This document shows positions 7,531 to 15,945 of a stretch of DNA of 17,601 nucleotides, piece after piece (position 1 is the stretch's first letter; each line of letters opens with the position of its first letter). The notes beneath the pieces are model-generated. The model was not told where the DNA came from and did not search any database. It worked only from the letters and a program-made list of their open reading frames with translations. This DNA comes from CAVSWN01 sp046728115 (GTDB taxonomy: Bacteria > Acidobacteriota > Vicinamibacteria > Vicinamibacterales > CAVVIG01). The stretch lies in NCBI GenBank assembly GCA_046728115.1, contig JBKPDW010000195.1:1-17601 (forward strand). Direction: 5' to 3'. Made by a program: the position numbers and the translations under genes.

Positions 7531-7877
7531 CCGGCCGGCGATCGACGGTACCTCCACGTCGCTCAGGGTCCGATGACCCGGTGGTCAAGAGCGCGCTCGA
7601 CGTACGCTTGCATCGCTCGGTACCCGTCGTAACGGCAAGACGATCCCCTACGCAATCCGCAAGATGCTCTGCACCCTCGCAAAGAGTTTAGTTTGTGAGT
7701 TGCCGTATGCCGGATCCGGGACGTTCGCAGCACCGGAGTCCTCGATTGATCCAAGATCGAGGATCCATAGCCCATGTTGCTGGATCCAGCGATCAATCGA
7801 GTCCGAATCAGGCGTTTATGGAAGCACAAGGTGGTAGGATGCTGCCGGTTTCATTCCACAACAACGCGGGAGGGAGC
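7531..7877. other. Intergenic leader region before the second receptor gene
   Basis: No convincing gene lies in these 347 bp. The frame of the receptor is open back to 7695, but those 61 codons have no signal-like or domain character. The region contains a palindromic CCGGATCCGG (7710-7719) and a nested inverted repeat (7741-7801). No convincing -35/-10 pair was found. Confidence 0.5.
7741..7801 (+). repeat. Nested inverted repeat in the receptor leader
   Basis: The outer arms CTCGATTGATC (7741-7751) and GATCAATCGAG (7791-7801) are perfect 11-bp complements. Inside them GGATCCA (7761-7767) and TGGATCC (7781-7787) form a second 7-bp stem with a 13-nt loop. An alternative stem CCTCGAT/ATCGAGG (7740-7746, 7756-7762) competes with both, so two exclusive folds are possible. 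No T-run follows. It sits 77 bp before the receptor start, in a position for a regulatory leader or operator. Confidence 0.6.
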
Positions 7878-10763
7878 ATGGGCATCGTTCGTCGGGGCGT
7901 CGGATGCGCTGCCATTACGGTCCTGCTAGCCGCACCGGCCGCCATCGCTCAGGTCCAGACCGGTTCCATCACGGGCATCGTAACCGACGCCAGCAGCGCG
8001 GTGTTGCCAGGCGTCACCGTCACACTGACCGGTGAGAAGCTGATCGGCGGAGCCGCCACGCAGATCACCGAGGCCACCGGCGCGTATCGATTCGATCGAC
8101 TGCCGCCGGGCACTTATGTGGTCAAGTTCGAACTGCAGGGATTTCGGACGATCACGCGCGACGATATTCGCATCAACGCGTCGTTCGTCGCGACGGTGAA
8201 TGCCAAGCTCGAAGTCGGCAGCGTCAGCGAGACGATTACCGTCACCGGCGAATCGCCGACTATCGATACGAAGTCCAACGTGCAGCAGACGGCGCTGACC
8301 CAGGACATCCTGGAAGGCGTCCCTTCCGGTAGAGACCCGTGGTCGGTCGCGAAGCTCGTCGCCGGCCTGGCGGTCTCCACCTATGACGTTGGAGGCACGC
8401 AGTCGTATCAGCAGAGCAGTTTCTCGGCACACGGATCGAGCACCTCCGACGTCAGCTTCAACATCGACGGCGCCACGGTGAACTGGCCGGGCGGCGGCGG
8501 CGGTTCGACGATGCTGTACTACGACCAGGGCATGTTCGAGGAGATGAACTACATGACCTCCGCCATTCCCGCCGAGGTCATGGCAGGCGGCGTCTCGATC
8601 AATATGGTCACGAAAGACGCCGGGAACCTCTGGAAGGGAGACGCGAGATATTCGTATTCGACCGGCTGTCTCTCGCCGCAGGAGCCGACGCCCGGCTGTC
8701 TGGAAAGCGACAACTACGCGCCGGGCATTGCCGATGGCTCGCTGCCGAAGACGTTCCTCGGCAACCCGACCAAACAGACGTACGACTTCAACGTCGCCGG
8801 AGGCGGTGCGCTCGTCCAGGATCGCCTGTGGGTCAATGGAGCGTATCGCCGCTGGGTCGTCGACAAGCTCGTGAGTGCGAAGAACCTCGATGGGACACAG
8901 GCGATCGATGACAACACCCTCAAAAACTACTCCGGCAAAGGTGTGTTCTCGATCGATTCGAACCAGAAGGTGACGGGTTCCTATAACTGGAACAACAAGA
9001 TTCGTGGCCATCGTCGGGACGGCGCACTCAACGCGCCCGACATCGCCTCGCTCGTACAGCACAACCCCGCCTCTTCGACGCAGGCGAAGTACACCGGCAT
9101 TCGCAAAAAGCTGGTCTACGAGTCTTCGTTCAGCGTGATGGACGGCCGAACTAGCTACCTGTACCAGCCCGATACGCCGCCAAACGCCGTGCGCAAGGAA
9201 GACGCTACCGCTGGCTTCGCGGACAACGCCGCTCAGCGGCACGAAGAGAATCCGAATTCACGGATTCAGTTCGACAACACCGTTTCCATTGCTCGCACCG
9301 GGTGGGGCGGATCGCATCTCTTCAAGGGCGGCGCACAGTTCGCGCGCCTGTACTTCGAAGACGCCTATGAATACCTCGGCGACATGTATCTGCTCTACAC
9401 GGCCGGGCGTGCGACGCAGGTTCGCGAGTTCAATTCACCGTCCAATGCAAAGAATATCGACAAGATTTTCGGCGTGTTCTTTCAGGACAATTGGACGGCC
9501 GGCAGCCGTCTGACGCTCAACCTCGGGTTCCGGTTCGATCACAACGTCGGAACGCTGCCCGCCCAATCGACCACGGGCGGTCAGTTCGGTATTCCGCGAA
9601 ATATTCAGGAGACGAGCCCGATCAATCAGAATCTCCCTGCATGGCGCACCGGTGTCGTGTTCGATCCGCTGGCCGACGGCAAAACGGCGGTCAAGGCGAG
9701 CTACAGCCGTTACGCGCTCCAGGTGGGCATCGACCGTGTGTTGAACGTCAATCCGCTGCAAACGGACAACCAGCTGTGCGCGTGGACCGACCCGAACAAT
9801 GACGGCATCGCGCAGCTGAGCGAAATCAGTGGGTGCCAGGGCTACACTGGTCTGACGAGTCATTACGCGGACGCTGTCAACGGCCCGAGGTGGCCGTATT
9901 CAGACGAGGTCACGGCAGGGGTAGAGCGTCAGATCGCGAGGGATACGCGCGTCGCCGTGATGTACTACTACCGCACGAACCGCGATCAGATCGGCCTGCG
10001 CAATATCTCCGCACCGCCGAGCGCGTATACCGCGGTGACGATTCCGGTGCCGAACGGTCCTGGCGGAACGGTGGCATCCCCCGTGCCGACGACGGCGACG
10101 CTGTACAACCTGAACCCGGCGTTTCTGGGCCTGCAAAACAACGTGGTCGACAACCAGCCGTACCTCGACACCGAGTACAACGGGATCGACATTTCCGCAA
10201 CGAAGCGTATGTCGCACCGTTGGCAGCTCGTCTCGGGCGTGTCGTTCGGCAAGAACACAGGCGGTCTCAACACGACCACTGGGGCCACCGGGCAATCGTC
10301 GACCGTCGACCTGAACGATCCCAACATCACCCTGTATTCGAAGGGCGTCGTCGGACTCGATGCGAAGTATGGGTTCCGCTTGTCGGGCAGCGTTCAGTTG
10401 CCGTGGGAGCTGCTCGTCGCCGGCAGTTTCGTCGCCAACGGCGGCGGGCCGTACGTTTCAACGTATGCCGCGACCAGAGCGGCCGTCGCGCCGGTTGTCG
10501 CGTTGACCCGTGGAAGCCAGACGGTGTTTCTGAGCGCGCGCGGCGACGAGCGGTTGCCGAGCGTGAAGACCGCGGACATCCGTATCTCGCGGTCCTTCAG
10601 GTTCGGACCGAACCGGAGAATCGTGCCGCAGGTCGATCTGTTCAACATCAACAACGGCGCGATGCCGGTGGCGATTACGTCGGCGGTCGGCGGTTCGTAC
10701 CTGGCGCCGACGCAGATTCTCGCGCCCCGGATCGTCCGCGTGGGATTCAGCGTGAATTTCTGA
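7878..10763 (+). CDS. Oar-like TonB-dependent receptor with carboxypeptidase-regulatory domain
   Basis: It has 961 residues. The ATG at 7878 follows GGGAGGGAG and begins a clear signal peptide (MGIVRRGVGCAAITVLLAAP..AIA, cut before Q25). Residues about 28-110 form the carboxypeptidase-regulatory sandwich (GSITGIVTDASSAVLPGVTV; ETITVTGESPTIDT). The plug follows (VPSGRD, FNIDGATVNWPGG, SINMVTKDAGNLWKGD), then the barrel (FFQDNWTAGSRLTLNLGFRF), ending in VRVGFSVNF with the terminal aromatic used for BAM-dependent insertion. It is clearly paralogous to the receptor at 1-2802. D638-E649 form an EF-hand-like loop. Substrate is unknown; the two secreted enzyme-like genes downstream suggest uptake of their product. 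The plug has a glycine run (GGGGG, about residue 210) absent from the paralogue. Confidence 0.95.
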   Translation: MGIVRRGVGCAAITVLLAAPAAIAQVQTGSITGIVTDASSAVLPGVTVTLTGEKLIGGAATQITEATGAYRFDRLPPGTYVVKFELQGFRTITRDDIRINASFVATVNAKLEVGSVSETITVTGESPTIDTKSNVQQTALTQDILEGVPSGRDPWSVAKLVAGLAVSTYDVGGTQSYQQSSFSAHGSSTSDVSFNIDGATVNWPGGGGGSTMLYYDQGMFEEMNYMTSAIPAEVMAGGVSINMVTKDAGNLWKGDARYSYSTGCLSPQEPTPGCLESDNYAPGIADGSLPKTFLGNPTKQTYDFNVAGGGALVQDRLWVNGAYRRWVVDKLVSAKNLDGTQAIDDNTLKNYSGKGVFSIDSNQKVTGSYNWNNKIRGHRRDGALNAPDIASLVQHNPASSTQAKYTGIRKKLVYESSFSVMDGRTSYLYQPDTPPNAVRKEDATAGFADNAAQRHEENPNSRIQFDNTVSIARTGWGGSHLFKGGAQFARLYFEDAYEYLGDMYLLYTAGRATQVREFNSPSNAKNIDKIFGVFFQDNWTAGSRLTLNLGFRFDHNVGTLPAQSTTGGQFGIPRNIQETSPINQNLPAWRTGVVFDPLADGKTAVKASYSRYALQVGIDRVLNVNPLQTDNQLCAWTDPNNDGIAQLSEISGCQGYTGLTSHYADAVNGPRWPYSDEVTAGVERQIARDTRVAVMYYYRTNRDQIGLRNISAPPSAYTAVTIPVPNGPGGTVASPVPTTATLYNLNPAFLGLQNNVVDNQPYLDTEYNGIDISATKRMSHRWQLVSGVSFGKNTGGLNTTTGATGQSSTVDLNDPNITLYSKGVVGLDAKYGFRLSGSVQLPWELLVAGSFVANGGGPYVSTYAATRAAVAPVVALTRGSQTVFLSARGDERLPSVKTADIRISRSFRFGPNRRIVPQVDLFNINNGAMPVAITSAVGGSYLAPTQILAPRIVRVGFSVNF

Positions 10764-10791
10764 AACGACGGCCGGAAATTGCGTCATCTCG

Positions 10792-10837
10792 CCACCACGG
10801 AGACAGGAAGAACATCAGGCACTGTCGTCCGTGGTGG
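10792..10837 (+). repeat. Strong 15-bp bulged hairpin between receptor and amidohydrolase
   Basis: CCACCACGGAGACAG (10792-10806) pairs with CTGTC-G-TCCGTGGTGG (10822-10837): 5 plus 10 bp with one bulged G (10827) and a 15-nt loop. It begins 29 bp after the receptor stop. There is no T-run, so it is not a standard intrinsic terminator. It could stabilise the receptor mRNA 3' end or attenuate the downstream genes. The arm also resembles the CCACGGAGACACGGAG short repeats of Acidobacteriota intergenic DNA. Confidence 0.65.
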
Positions 10838-10935
10838 GGAGCTGGACGGAGACGTTTCCAGGCTGAATTACCGCAAGTCCGAAACCCGCAACTCCCGACG
10901 TCAAGTTGGGGATGCCCGGTTATGTCGGAGGTTTC

Positions 10936-12540
10936 ATGACCATTCGATGTGCCGCCTGCGCGAGCGCGCTGCTGCTCGTGCTCACTACCAGTACGCCGTC
11001 AGCTCAAACTGCGGCGCCCGCCAAGGCGCCAGTGCACGCCAGACAGGTCAAGCGTCTGCTGATTACGGGCGCGATGGTCATCCCCGGTCCGGCGGTGCCG
11101 CCTTCAGGTCCAACGGACATCCTGCTCGAGGACGGACTCATCGCCAGGATCGGCAACAGCAGCACAGGCCGCTGGCCCGAGCCCGACATGATCATCAACG
11201 GCGCCGGCAAGTACGTAATGCCCGGCATCGTCAACACGCACATGCACTGGCACGAGGAGCGTGTCGGCCCGATTCCGATCCAGTACGAGCGCAACCTGTA
11301 CCTCGCAGCTGGAGTCACCACGGCACGCGAGGTCGGAGGGGATTTCGAGAAGACGAAGCGGTGGCGGGCAGAGAGCGCTGCGCACACGATTGTCGCCCCG
11401 CGGATTCTGTTGTATCCGATGGTTGGGAATCTTGTGAAAACCGGCGAGACGTTCAATCAGACGCCGGCCGAATACCACGCACTGATTCGCTCAGCGAAGG
11501 AACGCGGCGCCGACGGCATCAAGCTGATCGGCCCGATGGATCGCGACCAGGTGGCGGCGGCGCTCGACGAGGCGAAGAAAGCCGGCCTGCCGACGACGGT
11601 TCACATCGCGGTGGGCGAGGCGACCGCCCGCGATTTCGTCGATCTCGGCGTGAACTGCATCGAGCACTTCTACGGCGTCGCCGATGCAGCGCTCGACGGC
11701 ATCCAGAACTTTCCGCCCGAGATGAACTACGCCAACGAGATTCACCGCTTCGGCCGCGCCGGCGAGCTGTACATCCAGAACAACCTCGATCGGGGCAAGC
11801 TGTCCACGCTGCTCGATGACATGGTGGCGAAGGGCGTGGCCTGGAGCCCGACGATGTCCACCTACGAGGCCGCGCGCGATCTGATCAAGGCGCAGAACCT
11901 GCCGTGGTACGCGGATTATCTGCACCCGTCGCTCGCGGAGTACTACAAGCCGAGCATGACCCGGCACGGCACCTTCTGGACGGGTTGGACCGCCACGCAG
12001 GAAGTGCGCTGGCGAAAGACCTACGAGGTCTGGATGGAGGCGCTTCGCGAATTCGGCGTCAAGGGAGGCGTCATTACCACGGGTGACGATGCGGGTTTCC
12101 TGTACGGCTCGCTGTACGGGTTCGGCATCTCACGCGAGCTCGAGCTGCACGAGGAGACGGGATTCCATCCCCTCGAAGTGCTGAAGCACGCAACCTCGGA
12201 CGGCGCGAAGGTGATCGGGATGGAGGATCGCCTCGGTCGGGTGCGTGTCGGTTTCATGGCCGACCTGCTGGTTGTCAATGGCAACCCGCTCGAGAACCTT
12301 CGAATCATGAGCCCCTACGGCGCCGATCTGCTGGCGATCAACGGTCAGATCGTCAACAACTATTCAGAGGCAGTGAAGCCGAACGATCCCAACGTCAAGA
12401 CTGTTCACGGCGGCGGCATCGAGTGGACAATCAAGGACGGCATCCCGTATCACGTGCCGACGCTCATGAAGGAAGTGAAGGACATGGTCGTCAAGGCGCG
12501 CGGTGCAGCGACCCGCTCGACGGCAGGCTCGCAGCGCTAG
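10936..12540 (+). CDS. Secreted amidohydrolase-superfamily metal-dependent hydrolase
   Basis: It has 534 residues. The ATG at 10936 lies after GGAGG (10927-10931) and begins a signal peptide (MTIRCAACASALLLVLTTST..AQ), so the enzyme is exported. The superfamily pattern is complete: VMPGIVNTHMHWH with H102, H104 and H106; K196 in DGIKLIGP as candidate carboxylated metal-bridging lysine; H223 in TTVHIAV; H244 in CIEHFYG; D384 in TTGDDAG. The C-terminal segment (GRVRVGFMADLLVVNGNPL) is the usual return of the small beta-sandwich. It is a class with prolidase and imidazolonepropionase-like members, so it probably cleaves an amide or cyclic amide, but the substrate cannot be named. It is followed after 18 bp by the Asp-box gene, so the two are probably one transcript. 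Confidence 0.92.
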   Translation: MTIRCAACASALLLVLTTSTPSAQTAAPAKAPVHARQVKRLLITGAMVIPGPAVPPSGPTDILLEDGLIARIGNSSTGRWPEPDMIINGAGKYVMPGIVNTHMHWHEERVGPIPIQYERNLYLAAGVTTAREVGGDFEKTKRWRAESAAHTIVAPRILLYPMVGNLVKTGETFNQTPAEYHALIRSAKERGADGIKLIGPMDRDQVAAALDEAKKAGLPTTVHIAVGEATARDFVDLGVNCIEHFYGVADAALDGIQNFPPEMNYANEIHRFGRAGELYIQNNLDRGKLSTLLDDMVAKGVAWSPTMSTYEAARDLIKAQNLPWYADYLHPSLAEYYKPSMTRHGTFWTGWTATQEVRWRKTYEVWMEALREFGVKGGVITTGDDAGFLYGSLYGFGISRELELHEETGFHPLEVLKHATSDGAKVIGMEDRLGRVRVGFMADLLVVNGNPLENLRIMSPYGADLLAINGQIVNNYSEAVKPNDPNVKTVHGGGIEWTIKDGIPYHVPTLMKEVKDMVVKARGAATRSTAGSQR

Positions 12541-12558
12541 CAGAAGGGACGCACGCGT

Positions 12559-13293
12559 TTGCAAAGATTCTTGGCCATCAAGGCTCCCAGGTGGATCGTT
12601 GGCGGCGTCTGCGCCGTCTCGTTCGCGGCGGGTGTGTTCGCGCAGCGCCCGGCCGCTCCGCAGCCGATGCGGCAGGATGGACTACGATTTCGTTACATGG
12701 GACCCGAGAGCGCGGGCCGCATCGCAGCTGTGGTCGGCATTCCGGGCAACACCCAAACCTACTATGCGGGAGCGGCCTCCGGCGGCGTGTGGAAGACGAC
12801 CGACGGCGCGAAGACGTTCGAACCGCTGTTCGACGATCAACCGGTGCAGGCGATCGGCGCGCTTGCGCTCGCCGCATCCAACCCGAACATCGTCTGGGCG
12901 GGCACTGGCGAAGCGTGGACAATCCGCGATAGCGATGTGACCGGCGACGGCGTTTACAAGTCGACGGACGCCGGCAAAACCTGGACGAATGTCGGGCTGG
13001 CCGAAACGGGACGCATCGCCCGGATCATCGTGCATCCCACCAATCCGGACATTGTCTTGTCTATGTCTGCGCGCTTGGCCGGGCCACGGGTCCGCAGCAG
13101 GAACGGGGCGTCTTCAAGACCACCGATGGCGGCCGAACGTGGCAGCGCTCGCTCTTCGCCGACGAGAACACCGGTTGTTCGGGTCTTTCGATGGACGCGC
13201 ACGATCCTAATGTGCTGTTTGCCGGCCTGTGGCAGGTCGAACTGCACACGTGGGCGGAGATCAGCGGCGGACCCGGCAGCGCGGTCTATATGA
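12559..13293 (+). CDS. 5' piece of the Asp-box propeller gene (244 codons; first 166 genuine)
   Basis: It starts at TTG 12559 with AAGGGA about 9 nt upstream. The signal peptide is MQRFLAIKAPRWIVGGV..FAQ. Two Asp boxes follow: GGVWKTTDGAKTF and DGVYKSTDAGKTWTNVG. The frame is right up to ATTGTC (13056). After that it reads arginine- and serine-rich nonsense to the stop at 13291-13293. If translated it gives an exported propeller stub of about 166 genuine residues. Confidence 0.8.
   Translation: MQRFLAIKAPRWIVGGVCAVSFAAGVFAQRPAAPQPMRQDGLRFRYMGPESAGRIAAVVGIPGNTQTYYAGAASGGVWKTTDGAKTFEPLFDDQPVQAIGALALAASNPNIVWAGTGEAWTIRDSDVTGDGVYKSTDAGKTWTNVGLAETGRIARIIVHPTNPDIVLSMSARLAGPRVRSRNGASSRPPMAAERGSARSSPTRTPVVRVFRWTRTILMCCLPACGRSNCTRGRRSAADPAARSI
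13052..13061 (+). other. 5-bp tandem duplication (TTGTC x2) causing the frameshift
   Basis: TTGTC at 13052-13056 is followed at once by TTGTC at 13057-13061. With one copy the codons read GAC ATT GTC TAT GTC TGC, giving DIVYVC in frame with everything downstream. With two copies the frame shifts by two. The change fits replication slippage better than a homopolymer error. Confidence 0.75.
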
Positions 13294-15842
13294 CAAAGGA
13301 CGGCGGCGCCGCGTGGAAAAAGCTCGAAAACGGTTTGCCCAAATCGCCGGTCGGCAAGATCGACGTCGCGGTGGCGCCGTCCGATCCGAAGCGCGTGTAC
13401 GCGTTGATTCAAACGGCCAATCAGGGTTCGCTGTGGCGCTCCGACGATGGCGGCGACGCGTGGCGTGTCGTGAGCTGGGACCGGACGCTCATCGGCCGCG
13501 CTGGCTACTACATTCGCGTGGAGGTCAATCCGGCGAACGCCGACGAGGTGCTGGTCGCCAACAGCAGCTTCCATCGCTCGCTCGATGCGGGCGCCACGTT
13601 CACGATCAATACAGGCGGCGGGTGCGGTGACTGTCACGACATCTGGATGGATCCGAAGAACCCCGACCACTGGGTGGCCACCGGTGATGGTGGCATGGGC
13701 ATCACGACCGATCACGGCCGCGCGTTCAATCAGATCGTTCTGCCGATCGGGCAGATGTACCACGTGGCCGTCGACAACCAGGTGCCGTATTGGATCTACA
13801 GCAATCGGCAGGACGACGGCACGATGCGCGGGCCGAGCGATTCACCAGTGGCCGTGCCGAACGTGCCCTCTTACGCGGGAAGCGTTGGTGTCGGCTCGGG
13901 CCGCGCCGAGGACGCAGGCCGCGGAGGCCGCGGCGGGCGCGGGGGCGGGCGGGGAGCACGAGGCGGCATCGGCGCGACACCGTGGCAGCCGAACCTTGGC
14001 GGATGCGAATCCGGGTTCACGCTGCCGGATCCCACCAATGCGGACATTGTCTGGGCAAGCTGTTACGGCAACGAGGTGACACGGTGGGACGCGCGTGTCA
14101 GGCGAGCGCGATCCGTAAGTCCCTGGATGCACACGCTCGATTCACCACCGACAGAGCTGAAGTACCGCTGTCATTGGACGCCGCCGCTGGCGATCGATCC
14201 CTTCGATCACAATACGGTGTATTACGGCTGCCAGGTGATTTTTGCGACGTCGAACGGCGGTCAGAGCTGGAAGGTGATCAGCCCGGACTTGTCCACGCGG
14301 GATCCCAGCCGCCTGGTGTCTTCCGGCGGCATCATCGGCGATAACCTGGGGCAGTTCTACGGCGAGCTCGTGTTCGCCATCGCGCCGTCGAAAATCCAGC
14401 GCGGGTTGATCTGGGCCGGGACCAACGACGGCCAGGTCTGGTACACGCGCGACGGCGGCGGCAAATGGACGAACGTTTCGAAAAACCTTGCCGGCCTGCC
14501 GCCGTGGGGTACGGTGAGGAAGATCGAGCCGTCGGATTTCGATCCCGGCACCGCGTACGTCGCCGTCGACCTGCACCTGGTCGACAACCGGGATCCGTTC
14601 ATCTACAAGACGACGGACTTCGGTCAGACGTGGAAGAAGATCAGCGGCACGCTGCCGGCACAACATCCGCTGTCGTACGTGCTGGCGATTGCCGAGAACC
14701 CGAATCGCCGCGGGATGCTGTTCGCGGGCACCGGCCACGGCTTCTATTACTCGCTGGACGACGGCGGTACCTGGACGCAACTCAGGGAGGGACTGCCGGC
14801 GGCCCCTGTCACGTGGATCGTCGTGCCGAAATTGTGGCACGACGTCGTCGTCTCGACGTACGGGCGCGGCCTGTTCGTTCTGAGCGACATCACCACGCTG
14901 GAGCAGGCAGACAAAGTGCCGACCGATGCTGCGGCGTTCCTTTACGAGCCGCGTCCGGCCTTCCGCCTGCCGCGTGCCGGGCGCGCCGAGTTCACGTACA
15001 CGGTGAAGGAGGCGCCCGCGGCGCCAGTGCGCCTCGAGGTGCTGGACTCGAGCGGCACGGCCATCCGGACGATCGAATCACCGGCGCGCGCCGGTCGGAA
15101 CCAGGTAATCTGGGATTTGCGCCACGACCCGCCAAGGCAGGTTGCATTCCGAACGACGCCCCCGGACAATCCGCACATCTGGGAAGAACCGCGGTTCCGC
15201 GGACGAGAGACACGTCCGGTCGTGCACTGGGGCATTAAGGCCGCTCAGATCACCGGTCCGATTGCAACGCCTGGGAAGTACACCGTACGCGTTCGCATCA
15301 ACGAACAGACGCTCACGCGGCCCTTCGACGTACTCAAGGATCCGTCGATCGGTGCATCGGATGCAGATCTCATGACGTCGACCGCGATGCAAATCCGCAT
15401 CCGCGACGACATGAACGCGACTGCCGACATGGTGAATGCTCTCGAGGATCTCCGAAAGCAAATCGAAGACGATCTGAAAGCGAACGCCGGCAAGCCGGAG
15501 GCGGAGCGGGCTCTGCGCGATCTCGATCAGAAACTGCTCGCGGTGGAGCTGCGGCTCGTCTCGCGAACCGAATTGCACAGCGACGACAAATGGTACGTGG
15601 AATCGTACAAGGTGTATCAGAACCTCATCTGGCTGAACGGCGTCGTGAACAGCGGGGCCGGCGACGTGGCCGGCGGCGCAGACGAGCGGCCGACCGACGC
15701 GTCGGTCGGCGTGCTGGACGGCTTGAGCAAGGAACTGAACGCCGCGAAAGCGGCGTATCGCGAGGTGCTGGACAGAGATCTGGCGGCATACAACCGGTCG
15801 GCGTCGTCGCTGGGGCTTCGGCCGCTGGGTGTGCCGCGCTGA
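13191..15842 (+). CDS. 3' piece of the Asp-box propeller gene (883 codons from an internal ATG)
   Basis: The right frame is open from the duplication (13059) to TGA 15840-15842, with the first ATG at 13191 (MDAHDPNVLFAGLWQVELHT). Asp boxes include RGVFKTTDGGRTWQRS (before the ATG), AVYMTKDGGAAWKK, SLWRSDDGGDAWRVV, VIFATSNGGQSWKV, QVWYTRDGGGKWTNVS, FIYKTTDFGQTWKK and FYYSLDDGGTWTQL. Bases about 13909-13971 encode an RG-rich low-complexity insert (GRGGRGGRGGGRGARGG). From about 14940 comes a sandwich-like part (FRLPRAGRAEFTYTVKEAP, QVIWDLRHDPP), then a charged helical tail (IRIRDDMNATADMVNALEDL). Expressed from the internal ATG it would lack a signal peptide and stay in the cytoplasm. Confidence 0.85.
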   Translation: MDAHDPNVLFAGLWQVELHTWAEISGGPGSAVYMTKDGGAAWKKLENGLPKSPVGKIDVAVAPSDPKRVYALIQTANQGSLWRSDDGGDAWRVVSWDRTLIGRAGYYIRVEVNPANADEVLVANSSFHRSLDAGATFTINTGGGCGDCHDIWMDPKNPDHWVATGDGGMGITTDHGRAFNQIVLPIGQMYHVAVDNQVPYWIYSNRQDDGTMRGPSDSPVAVPNVPSYAGSVGVGSGRAEDAGRGGRGGRGGGRGARGGIGATPWQPNLGGCESGFTLPDPTNADIVWASCYGNEVTRWDARVRRARSVSPWMHTLDSPPTELKYRCHWTPPLAIDPFDHNTVYYGCQVIFATSNGGQSWKVISPDLSTRDPSRLVSSGGIIGDNLGQFYGELVFAIAPSKIQRGLIWAGTNDGQVWYTRDGGGKWTNVSKNLAGLPPWGTVRKIEPSDFDPGTAYVAVDLHLVDNRDPFIYKTTDFGQTWKKISGTLPAQHPLSYVLAIAENPNRRGMLFAGTGHGFYYSLDDGGTWTQLREGLPAAPVTWIVVPKLWHDVVVSTYGRGLFVLSDITTLEQADKVPTDAAAFLYEPRPAFRLPRAGRAEFTYTVKEAPAAPVRLEVLDSSGTAIRTIESPARAGRNQVIWDLRHDPPRQVAFRTTPPDNPHIWEEPRFRGRETRPVVHWGIKAAQITGPIATPGKYTVRVRINEQTLTRPFDVLKDPSIGASDADLMTSTAMQIRIRDDMNATADMVNALEDLRKQIEDDLKANAGKPEAERALRDLDQKLLAVELRLVSRTELHSDDKWYVESYKVYQNLIWLNGVVNSGAGDVAGGADERPTDASVGVLDGLSKELNAAKAAYREVLDRDLAAYNRSASSLGLRPLGVPR

Positions 15843-15904
15843 CATCGAAGACGCGAGGGTTCCATGCAGCTGAGCACTCCATCGCGGTGGACACGGAGGA
15901 CTAG

Positions 15905-15923
15905 GGGCTGGAAAAACCGGCCC
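15905..15923. terminator. Weak candidate terminator hairpin in the convergent gap
   Basis: GGGCTGG-AAAAA-CCGGCCC forms a 7-bp stem with one G-T wobble and a 5-nt loop, between the convergent Asp-box gene and the GH127 remnant. No T-run follows on either strand, so it is only a candidate. Nothing else was seen in the 103-bp gap. Confidence 0.25.
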
Positions 15924-15945
15924 GTCCTCCCTGGCGCCAAGGTGC

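Larger units (their letters stand above)
12559..15842 (+). pseudogene. Secreted Asp-box (BNR/sortilin-like) propeller protein, frameshifted by a 5-bp duplication
   Basis: Two overlapping frames together encode one protein of about 1,092 residues once one copy of TTGTC at 13052-13061 is removed. The joined sequence reads NPDIVYVCALGRATGPQ across the repair, matching the family pattern known to me. The protein has a signal peptide, about eleven Asp-box repeats forming one or two beta-propellers, an RG-rich insert, and a C-terminal beta-sandwich plus helical tail. Such proteins are often annotated glycosyl hydrolase or WD40/YVTN/BNR-like, but the Asp box alone does not show catalysis. TTG (12559) is the likely start, 18 bp after the amidohydrolase stop. 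As it stands, full-length protein would not be made without frameshifting. Confidence 0.85.

Noticed and set aside
7563..7829. 88-codon reverse frame in the leader of the second receptor
   Set aside because: No ribosome site or recognised family; it overlaps the palindromic leader. A real short gene cannot be fully excluded.
7695..7877. N-terminal extension of the second receptor (61 extra codons)
   Set aside because: The ATG at 7878 has a strong ribosome site and starts a normal signal peptide; the extension would bury it.
7926..9242. 438-codon reverse frame
   Set aside because: Shadow of the second receptor gene; no domain or start signal.
10792..10837. Hairpin as an intrinsic terminator
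   Set aside because: No T-run follows the stem on either strand, so it was recorded as a structured repeat only.
9833..11819. Forward frames of 368 and 346 codons overlapping the receptor end and amidohydrolase start
   Set aside because: They are arginine-rich out-of-frame readings of two genes with clear family motifs.
13052..13061. Programmed ribosomal frameshift at the Asp-box gene
   Set aside because: No slippery heptamer or downstream pseudoknot was seen, and a 5-bp duplication explains the shift more simply.
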